Positions 16,294 through 24,847 of a DNA stretch of 64,000 bases are shown piece by piece. The stretch covers positions 124,001 through 188,000 of the forward strand of contig NZ_JASHIC010000013.1 of NCBI RefSeq assembly GCF_030056705.1, written 5' to 3'. How positions within the stretch are numbered: the stretch's first letter is position 1; every line of letters begins with the position of its first letter. The translations under genes were made by a program, and so were the position numbers. The notes under the pieces were generated by a model. The model searched no databases. It worked only from the letters and a program-made list of their open reading frames with translations, and was not told where the DNA came from. The stretch is from Flectobacillus longus. Its GTDB lineage: Bacteria; Bacteroidota; Bacteroidia; Cytophagales; Spirosomataceae.

Positions 16294-17271
16294 ATGCCAG
16301 TTGTAAAACACTCTGATTACCAGCCTCCTTTATGGCTGCCAAATGGTCATTTCCAAACCATTTATCCTTCCTTGTTTCGTAAAGTAGATGGGATAAGTTA
16401 TCAGCGTGTGCGTTTATCAACTCCTGACCATGATTTTTTGGACTTGGATTGGTCAAAAGTTAATCCTCATGAAACTCATTCACAGCGCCCACTTTTGATT
16501 TTATCACATGGTCTCGAAGGTGATTCTACCAGACAATATATCACGGGTATGGTCAGGTTGTTTAACCAACACCAGTTTGATTGTTTGGCATGGAATTTTA
16601 GAAGTTGCTCAGGAGAAATCAATAAGCAAGTACGTTTTTATCATAGTGGTGCTACCGATGATTTGGACTTGGTAATCACGTACGCAGCGCAAAAATATAA
16701 GGAAATATACCTCATGGGCTTCAGCTTAGGAGGAAATCTTACCCTAAAGTATTTGGGTGAAAATGGCGAAAATCTTCGTCCTGAAATCAAAAAGGCTGTA
16801 ACATTTTCCGTACCTTTGCACCTTTCTGGAAGTAGCTCCAAAATGGAAAGTTGGCAAGACTGGGTATATACCCGCCGTTTTAATAAAACACTTACCAAAA
16901 AAATCCAAGAAAAGGCAGTTTACTTTCCTGAAAACATCAACACTACAAATTTGTCGAAAATACGCACCCTGCGTGATTTTGACAATTATTACACTTCACA
17001 ACTTCACGGATTCAAAGATGCAGAGGACTATTATCAGAAAAATAGTTCACTATATTTTATTGAAAAAATCCAAATACCCACGTTAATAATTAATGCCCAA
17101 AATGACCCTTTTTTATCGAAAGAATGTTTCCCTTTCGATAAGGTAAATCGCTTAGAAAAAGTATTTTTCCAAGCTCCCGAAAAAGGTGGACATTGTGGGT
17201 TTATGCAAAAAGGCTATGAGGAAACCCTCTGGTCGGAATATCAAGCATTAGGCTTTTTGTCCAAAAACTAG
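16294..17271 (+). CDS. YheT-like alpha/beta hydrolase
   Basis: A 325-residue alpha/beta hydrolase of the COG0429 (YheT) group. The opening PPLWLPNGHFQTIYPSLF is diagnostic, followed by LSHGLEGDSTRQYI (oxyanion side), AWNFRSCSGE, the nucleophile elbow GFSLGGN, and the late Asp (NAQNDPFL) and His (GGHCGFM) of the triad. Members hydrolyse small esters or lipids; the physiological substrate is unknown. It lies 97 bases before serBA on the same strand with no clear terminator between, so weak co-transcription is possible. Confidence 0.9.
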   Translation: MPVVKHSDYQPPLWLPNGHFQTIYPSLFRKVDGISYQRVRLSTPDHDFLDLDWSKVNPHETHSQRPLLILSHGLEGDSTRQYITGMVRLFNQHQFDCLAWNFRSCSGEINKQVRFYHSGATDDLDLVITYAAQKYKEIYLMGFSLGGNLTLKYLGENGENLRPEIKKAVTFSVPLHLSGSSSKMESWQDWVYTRRFNKTLTKKIQEKAVYFPENINTTNLSKIRTLRDFDNYYTSQLHGFKDAEDYYQKNSSLYFIEKIQIPTLIINAQNDPFLSKECFPFDKVNRLEKVFFQAPEKGGHCGFMQKGYEETLWSEYQALGFLSKN

Positions 17272-17368
17272 CAACGAGTACCAAATAGGTTAACCAATAC
17301 ATAAATAACTAGAGTTTCAAATCCGTAGGAAAAGGCTTTGACCCTGACTTGCGATATACAGTAAGAAC

Positions 17369-19282
17369 ATGTTGACTAAAACAGCAGAACATCAAGTAAA
17401 TTTCGTCATTGACTTTGACAGCACTTTCACTCAGGTAGAAGGTCTTGACGAATTAGCGGCCATTGCATTGGCAGGCAACAAAGACAGCGAAAAAATTGTC
17501 GGTGAAATCAAAGCGATTACTGACAAAGGTATGTTGGGTGAAATTGGGTTTGCTGATTCCTTGAAGGCGAGAGTAGCCTTATTGCCAGCACACCGCGACC
17601 ATGTAAATACTTTGATTGAGTTTTTGATGGGTAAAATCTCAGACTCATTTGCTCGTAACAGAGAGTTTATCTCGATGTATCGTGAAAATATCTACATTGT
17701 GTCGAGTGGTTTCAAAGATTTTATTGTTCCTGTAGCCGTGTCAATGGGCGTAAAAGAAGAAAATGTTTTTGCAAATACATTTACTTACGACGCAGAAGGA
17801 AATATCATTGGATACGACGAAAGCAACTTGCTTTCTCAAGATAAAGGTAAAGTAAAATTACTTCAAGCCTTGCAATTGGAAGGCGATGTGTATGCGATCG
17901 GCGATGGGTATACTGACTATGAACTTCGTGAGTCTGGTTTGGCGAATAAGTTCTTCGCTTTCATCGAAAACGTAGAGCGTCAAAAAGTTGTAGAAAAAGC
18001 TGATGAGGTTGTAGCTTCATTAGATGAATTCCTATATATCAATGGCTTGAGCCGTTCTCAATCTTATCCAAAATCAAAAATCAAAGTTTTATTATTAGAA
18101 AACGTTCACCCAAAAGCTGTTGCAGCTTTCAAAAATGAAGGGTTTCAGGTAGAGCTATTGAAAGGTGCTTTGGACGAAGAAGAACTTATCGAACGCATCA
18201 AAGGTGTTTCGATTTTAGGTTTACGTTCTAAAACTAATCTTACCAAACGTGTGCTTGAGCATCCAAATGCTAGTCGTTTGATGACCGTTGGAGCATTCTG
18301 TATTGGTACAAACCAAATCGATTTAGCTGAATGTGAAAGACGTGGTATTGCTGTATTCAATGCACCTTATTCAAACACTCGTTCAGTAGTAGAATTGGCA
18401 ATTGGTGAAATGATTATGTTGACTCGTGACATTTTCACGAAATCAAATAAAATGCACCAAGGTGTTTGGGACAAATCTGCAACTAACTCTTACGAAATTC
18501 GTGGCAAGAAGCTCGGTTTGGTAGGTTATGGAAGCATCGGTACGCAACTTTCGGTTATTGCCGAGGCAATGGGTATGGAAGTTTACTTCTATGATGCCGT
18601 TGATAAATTAGCCTTGGGTAATGCCAAAAAATGCAAGACTTTAGAAGAGCTTTTAGGTATTGCAGATTTCATTTCGATGCACGTTGATGGTCGTAAGACT
18701 AACTCAAACATTATTGGAGAAAAAGAATTTGCTATGATGAAAGACAATGTAATCTTCATCAACCTTTCAAGAGGTCATGTAGTAGATATTCCAGCATTAG
18801 TAAACGCCTTGAAATCGGGTAAAGTTTGGGGAGCGGCTGTTGACGTATTCCCTTACGAACCAAAAACTAACGACGAGGAGTTCATGAACGAATTGCGTAG
18901 TTTGCCAAGAGTCATTTTGACTCCACACATTGGTGGCTCTACAGAAGAAGCTCAAGCAAATATCGGTGAATTTGTACCAAGCAAATTGTTGCAGTTCATG
19001 AACAACGGTAGCACGTATGGTTCGGTAAACTTCCCAGAATTACAATTACCAGCTTTGGAAGATGCCCACCGTTTGTTGCACGTACACCAAAACGTACCAG
19101 GTATTTTGGCCAAGATCAACGGTATTTTTGCTAAATACAATGTTAACATCAAAGGTCAGTATCTCAAAACAACCAACAACATCGGTTATGTAATCACTGA
19201 CGTGGCAAAAGAATACGCAGACGAGATTGTAGAAGAGCTAAAAGGCTTAGATAATACCATCAAATTTAGAATGTTGTATTAA
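17369..19282 (+). CDS. Phosphoserine phosphatase-phosphoglycerate dehydrogenase fusion (SerB-SerA)
   Basis: A 637-residue fusion carrying the last and the first steps of serine synthesis. Residues 1-225 are a HAD phosphatase: nucleophile Asp15 with Asp17 (DFDST), SSGF (motif II) and IGDGYTD (motif IV). After a linker (about 226-237) follows a D-2-hydroxyacid dehydrogenase: GYGSIG for NAD binding, NLSRGHVVD, and the catalytic His in TPHIGGST. A C-terminal ACT-like domain from about 555 (VPGILAKINGIFAKYNVNI) probably gives serine feedback control. It converts 3-phosphoglycerate to 3-phosphohydroxypyruvate and dephosphorylates phosphoserine; the missing middle step is serC at 21188, separated from it by an ATPase/TOPRIM cassette. 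Confidence 0.92.
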   Translation: MLTKTAEHQVNFVIDFDSTFTQVEGLDELAAIALAGNKDSEKIVGEIKAITDKGMLGEIGFADSLKARVALLPAHRDHVNTLIEFLMGKISDSFARNREFISMYRENIYIVSSGFKDFIVPVAVSMGVKEENVFANTFTYDAEGNIIGYDESNLLSQDKGKVKLLQALQLEGDVYAIGDGYTDYELRESGLANKFFAFIENVERQKVVEKADEVVASLDEFLYINGLSRSQSYPKSKIKVLLLENVHPKAVAAFKNEGFQVELLKGALDEEELIERIKGVSILGLRSKTNLTKRVLEHPNASRLMTVGAFCIGTNQIDLAECERRGIAVFNAPYSNTRSVVELAIGEMIMLTRDIFTKSNKMHQGVWDKSATNSYEIRGKKLGLVGYGSIGTQLSVIAEAMGMEVYFYDAVDKLALGNAKKCKTLEELLGIADFISMHVDGRKTNSNIIGEKEFAMMKDNVIFINLSRGHVVDIPALVNALKSGKVWGAAVDVFPYEPKTNDEEFMNELRSLPRVILTPHIGGSTEEAQANIGEFVPSKLLQFMNNGSTYGSVNFPELQLPALEDAHRLLHVHQNVPGILAKINGIFAKYNVNIKGQYLKTTNNIGYVITDVAKEYADEIVEELKGLDNTIKFRMLY

Positions 19283-19297
19283 AATCTTGTATTCTTA

Positions 19298-19305
19298 TAT
19301 CTTTG
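19298..19305 (+). promoter_or_regulatory. Predicted -7 box of the ATPase/TOPRIM/serC unit
   Basis: TATCTTTG matches TAnnTTTG and overlaps the first bases of the serBA terminator stem; a TTG lies 21 bases upstream at 19274-19276. Transcription would start within the hairpin loop, near 19312. Confidence 0.45.
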
Positions 19306-19336
19306 TGCCACGTATTTCGTGGCACAAGTTTTTTAT
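19303..19336 (+). terminator. Intrinsic terminator after serBA
   Basis: TTGTGCCACG (19303-19312) and CGTGGCACAA (19318-19327) form a perfect 10-base stem with loop TATTT, followed by GTTTTTTAT. It sits between serBA and the ATPase gene. Confidence 0.8.
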
Positions 19337-19351
19337 CCCCATTTAAAAAGC

Positions 19352-20566
19352 ATGATAAAAAAAATAACGATTCAAAATTTCTTCAGCTTTGGCAATGAAC
19401 AAACCATCGAATTGAATGCTGATACCAATGTTCTGGTAGGAATTAACGGAACAGGAAAATCAAATTTCATTAAGGCGATACGGTTGCTTTGTGAAATAGC
19501 CTTAGGAGACTTTGAAAAACTATTTTCTGAAAAATGGGGTGGCTTTAGTAGTGTAATGAATTTCATCAATCCTGATGTAGATGAAATAGCCATAACTTAT
19601 GAATTTGATAAAGATTTCCTAAAAAAGAATTTTCAAGGATATTTTTTATTCCATGCAAACCCTATTTACCAAGTAAAAATTCACAAAAAGGGTGAAGCAG
19701 GCTATTCTCTTTCAGAGTGGATTTATAATGAAAGTACAAAAAAAGGGGTCTCTTCTCCATTTACTTATTTAAAAGTTGAAAAGGGAAATAATGGATTAAT
19801 TTCAGAAAAAGGAGCTAAAGAATCAAAAATAAAAAGGTTAGAGTTATTGAAGTCTAACGAGTCCGTTTTTAAACAGATTAATGACCCTGATAGGTATTTC
19901 CCAATTTATACTTTAAAAAAAGCTATTGAGCAGATAGACTTATATAGTTACTTTGATACAACTTTTGAAAGTCCAATCAGAAGACTTTCGTCTTATTTTT
20001 CTGAGGATAAACTTTTTCCTGATGGGAAAAACCTTACTTCATTATTAAGCTCTTTGAATAGTACTTCTGTTAGAGCTTATGATAAAATAATAGAGGAGTT
20101 TAAAAATGTTAATCCAAATTTCAGAGAACTTGTTTTTACTACACCAGTTGCAGGAAAAAGCTTACTCTCATTAAAAGAAAAGAACTTAGATAAAACTATT
20201 TCTATTGAGCATATTTCTGATGGAACATTACGTTATTTACTGCTATTATCTATTTTCTATAATCCTAAAAGAGGAAGCGTAGTATGTATTGACGAACCAG
20301 AAACAGGTTTGCATCCTGATATGATTTATGGTATTGCCAGAGGAATTAAGTATGCTGCTCAAAATGGTACGCAAATGATTATTGCTACGCATTCGCCTTT
20401 GTTACTAAATGATTTTATTTTAGAAGATTTAATGATATTTGAAAAAGATAAGATTAACCAAAGTATTGTTAAGACAATATCGGAAGATGAATTTCCTTCG
20501 TCTGAAGGAAACTTTTTAGTAGGACAAATGTGGTTAAGAGGTCAAATTGGAGGTAAAAGATGGTAG
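19352..20566 (+). CDS. AAA ATPase (SMC/RecF-like, AAA_21 type), first gene of a two-gene cassette
   Basis: The ATG at 19352 gives 404 residues; a GTG at 19319 lies in the serBA terminator and is rejected. The N-terminus (KKITIQNFFSFGNEQTIEL) and Walker A G30-INGTGKS-37 are typical of RecF/OLD/SMC-like ATPases. Walker B is CIDEPETGLHP (Asp314, Glu315) and the H-loop is ATHSP (His347). The next gene, overlapping by 7 bases, has a TOPRIM-like pattern. ATPase plus TOPRIM/DUF4276 pairs occur in defence-associated gene sets such as OLD-like systems, but a defence role here is inference. A hand count of 20101-20160 gave 18 G+C of 60, lower than serC. Confidence 0.85.
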   Translation: MIKKITIQNFFSFGNEQTIELNADTNVLVGINGTGKSNFIKAIRLLCEIALGDFEKLFSEKWGGFSSVMNFINPDVDEIAITYEFDKDFLKKNFQGYFLFHANPIYQVKIHKKGEAGYSLSEWIYNESTKKGVSSPFTYLKVEKGNNGLISEKGAKESKIKRLELLKSNESVFKQINDPDRYFPIYTLKKAIEQIDLYSYFDTTFESPIRRLSSYFSEDKLFPDGKNLTSLLSSLNSTSVRAYDKIIEEFKNVNPNFRELVFTTPVAGKSLLSLKEKNLDKTISIEHISDGTLRYLLLLSIFYNPKRGSVVCIDEPETGLHPDMIYGIARGIKYAAQNGTQMIIATHSPLLLNDFILEDLMIFEKDKINQSIVKTISEDEFPSSEGNFLVGQMWLRGQIGGKRW

Positions 20567-21195
20567 AAGTTAGTCTTTTAGTTGAAGGTGGGCTTCATCC
20601 TAACAGTAATGACAGTGCCGATACCTATGAAAATAGTACAAAGTTACGGGAGAGTTTGTACAAACTTTTAAGTGCTGGCTTAGATGAAAAGGATAATATT
20701 AGTTTAAAAGTAGAGATGCGTGGTTCTTATAAAGCCGTTATAGATTTTAAGAAACAACCACTTTCACCTCAAACGTTAGCTTTAATTGATTTTGACGTGT
20801 TCCAAAGAGGAGAGGAAAGTATTGATTCTATTAAGGAATATCGGGAATTTATATTCTTTATGGTACAAGCAATGGAAAGTTGGATATTATCACAACCAGA
20901 GACAATTGAAAAGGCATTTGAGCAATACAAAGTAGGGAAAAAGCCTGTTGCTGAGAATCGTTATATTAAAGATATTGCTCCAGATACTATTTTATTTCCT
21001 GATAAAGTTTTAGACGCTTTATTAAAAGAAAACTTTCAACAAGAAAAAAAAGGGAAGTTAATTCCGTTAAAGTACAAAAAGTTAGGAAACTCACACATAC
21101 TTTTAGAGCAATTAGATATTCATCGTTTGAAAGAACAGTTTATTGATGTTAAAAATTTATTGAACAAGATTAAAGAACTATTGATTCATGCGTAA
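20560..21195 (+). CDS. TOPRIM-like / DUF4276-like protein, partner of the ATPase
   Basis: A 211-residue protein. The first strand ends in an acidic VEGG motif (LLVEGG, Glu9) and a second acidic motif is IDFDVF (Asp77, Asp79), giving the E...DxD order of TOPRIM folds. MVQAMESWILS (Glu106, Trp108) matches the conserved QxMExW-type helix of DUF4276 proteins. TOPRIM partners of AAA ATPases are often nucleases. Its ATG overlaps the ATPase stop by 7 bases and its own end overlaps the serC start by 8 (ATG of serC at 21188 inside its last codons), so all three genes look translationally coupled. The family call is by motif only. Confidence 0.7.
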   Translation: MVEVSLLVEGGLHPNSNDSADTYENSTKLRESLYKLLSAGLDEKDNISLKVEMRGSYKAVIDFKKQPLSPQTLALIDFDVFQRGEESIDSIKEYREFIFFMVQAMESWILSQPETIEKAFEQYKVGKKPVAENRYIKDIAPDTILFPDKVLDALLKENFQQEKKGKLIPLKYKKLGNSHILLEQLDIHRLKEQFIDVKNLLNKIKELLIHA

Positions 21196-22270
21196 AACAT
21201 ACTTTACCCCAGGACCAGCCGAACTTTTTCCAACTGTTGAACAACACTACCGCGATGCGTTTGACCTTCAATTAGGGTCTATTTCGCACCGTTCTGCTCA
21301 ATTTCGCAAGATTTATCAGCATACGGTGGAGCAGCTTCGCATGCTGATGAATGTTCCCGAATCGTCGGGTATTTTCTTTACTGGCTCTGCAACAGAAATT
21401 TGGGAGAGAATCATCCAAAACACCGTAGAGTTTGAAAGTTTTCACTTGGTAAATGGCTCTTTTTCAAAGAAATTTTACGACTTCTCGGGCGAGCTAGGCA
21501 AATTTGCTCATAAATACGAAAAACCCTTTGGTGAGGGTTTTGACTATGCCGAAATCGAAGTACCACAATATTCAGAATTAATTTGTACCACTGCCAACGA
21601 AACGTCTTCGGGTGTACAAATGCGCCCTGCTGAGATTCACAAACTCAAACGTGGGAATAAAGATAAGTTCGTTGCCGTAGATATGGTATCGTCGGCTCCC
21701 TATCCTGATTTAGATTTTGAGTTGATAGATACAGCATTTTTCTCTGTACAAAAATCATTTGGTATGCCTGCTGGTTTGGGATGCTGGATTGCCAACTCAA
21801 GCATGCTTGATAAAGCCAAAGCATTGAAGAAAAACGATGGTATTATTGGTACTTATCATACTTTACAATCTTTGTGGAAAAACTTCGAAAAATTCGAAAC
21901 ACCTGAAACTCCAAACGTAATGGGTATTTATGTGTTAGGAAAAGTAGCCGAAGACATGAACAAAATCGGTATCGAAACGATTCGCAAAGAAACAGAACGC
22001 AAAGCCAAAATGCTTTATGATTTTGCTACGAAGTGTGATTACCTCGATATTTTTGTGCAAAACCCTGAACACCGTTCGCAAACAGTAGTAGTAGTAAATA
22101 CTGTTGGGAAACCTGCTGCTGAGATTATCGATGCTGTCAAAACTTCTGATAATATGGTTATTGGCTCTGGTTATGGAGATTTTAAAGCTACGCAACTTCG
22201 TATTGCAAACTTTGCGGCAGTTAATATCGAGCAAGTAGAACGCTTAATTGAAGTAATGAAAAAGCTATAA
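21188..22270 (+). CDS. serC: Phosphoserine aminotransferase SerC-type
   Basis: A 360-residue class V aminotransferase. YFTPGPAELFP at the start, SISHRSAQF, TGSATEIWE and the PLP lysine in SVQKSFGMPAGLG are characteristic of the phosphoserine aminotransferase group. It turns 3-phosphohydroxypyruvate and glutamate into phosphoserine, the step between the two activities of the serBA fusion. It starts inside the end of the TOPRIM-like gene, and no separate -7 box is evident just upstream, so its expression probably depends on the cassette transcript. A strong terminator follows at 22449-22487. Confidence 0.9.
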   Translation: MRKTYFTPGPAELFPTVEQHYRDAFDLQLGSISHRSAQFRKIYQHTVEQLRMLMNVPESSGIFFTGSATEIWERIIQNTVEFESFHLVNGSFSKKFYDFSGELGKFAHKYEKPFGEGFDYAEIEVPQYSELICTTANETSSGVQMRPAEIHKLKRGNKDKFVAVDMVSSAPYPDLDFELIDTAFFSVQKSFGMPAGLGCWIANSSMLDKAKALKKNDGIIGTYHTLQSLWKNFEKFETPETPNVMGIYVLGKVAEDMNKIGIETIRKETERKAKMLYDFATKCDYLDIFVQNPEHRSQTVVVVNTVGKPAAEIIDAVKTSDNMVIGSGYGDFKATQLRIANFAAVNIEQVERLIEVMKKL

Positions 22271-22448
22271 CTTTTTATACAAAAGCCAATGTTTTCAAGC
22301 TATTGTGGATTTGGGACTTCTGATTTTGGAAACAAGAGTTTATTCCTTAATTTTTTGCAAAATATCAGTCAAAAAGTAAGCTAAACTTCCGAAATCCAAC
22401 AGTAGATAACCAAAACATCTCTAAGGCATCACCTTGAATTTTAGGATA

Positions 22449-22487
22449 AAAAAGGCGTTCGAAATAAGTTTTTCGAACGCCTTTTTT
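22449..22487 (+). terminator. Intrinsic terminator downstream of serC
   Basis: AAAAAGGCGTTCGAA (22449-22463) pairs with TTCGAACGCC and the following T run (22472-22487), with an 8-base loop. Canonical rho-independent form, about 180 bases past the stop. Confidence 0.85.
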
Positions 22488-22645
22488 TGATGATCTATTT
22501 AAGAACATAATCGCTTTAGACGTAAAATAATATTTATCTACAGATAAAATATACATAACACTCATTCTTCCACTCAATTGCAAATTACTAAATAGGATAA
22601 ATCTCTTCTATCACTGTTAGCAAAAGTAGCTTGTCTGTTCCCTTC

Positions 22646-22674
22646 TTTGTCCCTATCTTTAAGCAAGTATTTTG
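22646..22674 (+). promoter_or_regulatory. Predicted promoter of the Gfo/Idh oxidoreductase gene
   Basis: TTTG (22646-22649), an 18-base spacer, then TATTTTG (22668-22674), one T short of TAnnTTTG. If real, it makes translation from the in-frame TTG at 22647 impossible and supports the GTG at 22740. Confidence 0.4.
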
Positions 22675-22739
22675 AGTGGTTCTGTAATATTATCACTCCT
22701 CAAACTGTCTATCCTCAATTTAACAAATTACCTACTCCC

Positions 22740-23741
22740 GTGGAAAATACAATCTCGACCTCCCCTACTCGTTGGGGAATTATTGGCTGTGGAAAAATCG
22801 CTCAAAAATTTGCTGATGACCTTATGAACGTTCCCAATGCAGTACTTAATGCAGTGGCATCTCGTAATCTCGAAAAAGCACAGGAATTTGCCAATCCTTA
22901 CAATTGTCCCAACACGTTTGGAAGTTATGAAGAACTAGCCAACAGCGGTCTTGTCGATGTAATTTATATTGCAACACCTCATGCACAACATTGTGAAAAT
23001 ACCTTAATGTGCCTCGAAGCTGGAGTGCCAGTATTATGCGAAAAAGCATTTGCTATCAATAGCCCAATGGTGAAAAGTATGATTGCTAAATCTCAAGAAA
23101 AACAAGTATTCTTGATGGAAGCTATCTGGACTCGTTTTCACCCTGCTATTAATCAAATCAAAGAGATTATTGAAAATGGCACCATCGGAGAAATCAAACA
23201 TATCGTTGCAGACTTTGGCTTCTTGGCAAATTATGACCCAGAAAGCCGTTTATTTAACCCTGAGCTGACAGGTGGTTCGTTGATGGATATTGGTATTTAT
23301 CCCTTGTTTATTAGCAAACTATTGCTTGGTATTCCTTCACAGATAAAAGCTGTGGCTGTAATGGCACCTACAGGTGTAGATATGAACATGTCTATTGCTC
23401 TTGCGTTTCCTAGTGGTGCAACAGCATCATTGTTCTCTACATTAGCAGCTCAAACAGATACAACTTGTACCATTTATGGCACCAAAGGTAAAATCTATAT
23501 TCACGGTCGTTTCCATGAAACATTTGGTTTTACACTGACTATCGAAGGCGAAGAACCAAAAGAGATTTCAACTGAACGTAATGGTTGGGGCTATAGCTAT
23601 GAAGCTATCGATGTACAACGTTGTTTGGCTGAGGGACGTATCGAAAACGATAAACTTCCTTTACAGTTTAGTTTAGAATTAATGGAACTTATGGATGAAA
23701 TTCGTGCTCAAGTGGGCTTAAAATACCCTCAAGAAGCATAA
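22740..23741 (+). CDS. Gfo/Idh/MocA-family oxidoreductase
   Basis: A Rossmann-fold dehydrogenase. The nucleotide site RWGIIGCGKIAQKFADDL and the EKAFAINSPMVKSMI block carrying the catalytic-type Lys (CEKAFA) place it in the Gfo/Idh/MocA family, near the trans-1,2-dihydrobenzene-1,2-diol/D-xylose dehydrogenase-like group. No ATG lies close to the conserved start, so the GTG at 22740 (334 residues) is chosen; an upstream TTG at 22647 falls in the promoter. The substrate, probably a sugar or cyclitol, is unknown. A sugar-type aldo/keto reductase follows 37 bases downstream, likely co-transcribed. Confidence 0.85.
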   Translation: MENTISTSPTRWGIIGCGKIAQKFADDLMNVPNAVLNAVASRNLEKAQEFANPYNCPNTFGSYEELANSGLVDVIYIATPHAQHCENTLMCLEAGVPVLCEKAFAINSPMVKSMIAKSQEKQVFLMEAIWTRFHPAINQIKEIIENGTIGEIKHIVADFGFLANYDPESRLFNPELTGGSLMDIGIYPLFISKLLLGIPSQIKAVAVMAPTGVDMNMSIALAFPSGATASLFSTLAAQTDTTCTIYGTKGKIYIHGRFHETFGFTLTIEGEEPKEISTERNGWGYSYEAIDVQRCLAEGRIENDKLPLQFSLELMELMDEIRAQVGLKYPQEA

Positions 23742-23778
23742 TTTATAATGATTTACAGCTAAACTCTATTTTTCATAA

Positions 23779-24768
23779 ATGACTTACCTTGCTAATCCTA
23801 CACGCTACAATGGCATGACATATCGTCGTTGTGGACGTAGTGGACTACAACTTCCAGCACTTTCGTTGGGCTTATGGCATAATTTCGGAGGGGTAGATAC
23901 CTTCGAAAACTACCGTGCGATACTTCATACGGCTTTTGACCAAGGTGTAACGCATTTTGACCTTGCCAATAATTACGGGCCTCCTTCAGGCTCGGCAGAG
24001 GAAAATTTTGGAACAATTCTCAAAAAAGATTTTTTGCCCTATCGTGACGAATTAATCATTTCGACCAAAGCAGGATATACCATGTGGCCTGGACCTTATG
24101 GCGATTGGGGTTCGAAAAAGTATCTTGTTGCGAGTCTTGATCAAAGCCTCAAGCGTATGGGTTTGGAATACGTAGATATTTTCTATCACCATCGCCCTGA
24201 CCCAAATACGCCCTTAGAAGAAACCATGGCGGCATTAGACTTGATTGTTCGTCAAGGAAAAGCGTTATATGTGGGAATCTCTAATTATAAAGCTGAAGAA
24301 ACGGCTCAAGCAAGCGCTATTCTCAAGCAGTTGGGTACGCCTTGTGTTATTCACCAGCCCAAATACTCGATGTTTGAACGTTGGGTAGAAGGAGGATTAT
24401 TGGATACTCTGGAAAAAGAAGGTATTGGCTGTATCCCTTTCTCGCCATTGGCACAGGGTTTATTGACCAACAAATATCTTCAAGGTGTACCAGAAGATTC
24501 CAGAGCTGCCAAGCCTCATGGTTTCTTGAAAACGGCGATAATTACTCCTGAAAAACTAGAGCAAATACAGCAATTAAATACCTTGGCTCAAGAGCGCGGA
24601 CAAAGTTTAGCTCAAATGGCTCTCTCATGGATTTTGAAAGACCCTAGAGTAACGTCAGTATTAGTAGGTGCTAGCCGACCAGCTCAGTTATTAGATTCGT
24701 TGGAATGCCTTAAAAACACCAACTTTTCAGCAGAAGAGTTAGAAAAAATCGAAACGATTTTGAAATAG
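23779..24768 (+). CDS. Aldo/keto reductase, YghZ-like (L-glyceraldehyde 3-phosphate reductase type)
   Basis: A 329-residue AKR barrel. The opening NPTRYNGMTYRRCGRSGLQLPALSLG, HFDLANNYGPPSGSAEENFG (catalytic Asp and Tyr), the Lys in STKAGY and the His in YHHRPDP match the AKR14/YghZ group, which reduces methylglyoxal and L-glyceraldehyde 3-phosphate with NADPH. It forms a likely operon with the Gfo/Idh gene and is followed by a terminator at 24783-24828. Confidence 0.9.
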   Translation: MTYLANPTRYNGMTYRRCGRSGLQLPALSLGLWHNFGGVDTFENYRAILHTAFDQGVTHFDLANNYGPPSGSAEENFGTILKKDFLPYRDELIISTKAGYTMWPGPYGDWGSKKYLVASLDQSLKRMGLEYVDIFYHHRPDPNTPLEETMAALDLIVRQGKALYVGISNYKAEETAQASAILKQLGTPCVIHQPKYSMFERWVEGGLLDTLEKEGIGCIPFSPLAQGLLTNKYLQGVPEDSRAAKPHGFLKTAIITPEKLEQIQQLNTLAQERGQSLAQMALSWILKDPRVTSVLVGASRPAQLLDSLECLKNTNFSAEELEKIETILK

Positions 24769-24782
24769 ATTTTCGCTAATGC

Positions 24783-24828
24783 AAAACACCCTTCCTAATG
24801 CCTTTGAGCGAATCAGGAGGGGTGTTTT
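24783..24828. terminator. Two-way terminator hairpin
   Basis: AAAACACCCTTCCT (24783-24796) pairs with AGGAGGGGTGTTTT (24815-24828) with one mismatch, between the converging aldo/keto reductase and Nudix genes. Confidence 0.75.
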
Positions 24829-24847
24829 TATATTTTTGAAAAAGAGT

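Larger units (their letters stand above)
22271..22739. other. Intergenic region between serC and the Gfo/Idh gene
   Basis: About 470 bases holding the serC terminator and a promoter at 22646-22674. Nothing else recognisable. Confidence 0.5.

Noticed and set aside
19319-19351. Upstream GTG start of the ATPase
   Set aside because: It lies inside the serBA terminator stem; the ATG at 19352 begins exactly at the conserved ATPase N-terminus.
22647-22739. TTG start of the Gfo/Idh gene
   Set aside because: It falls in the -33 element of the predicted promoter, and the added residues are not like the family.
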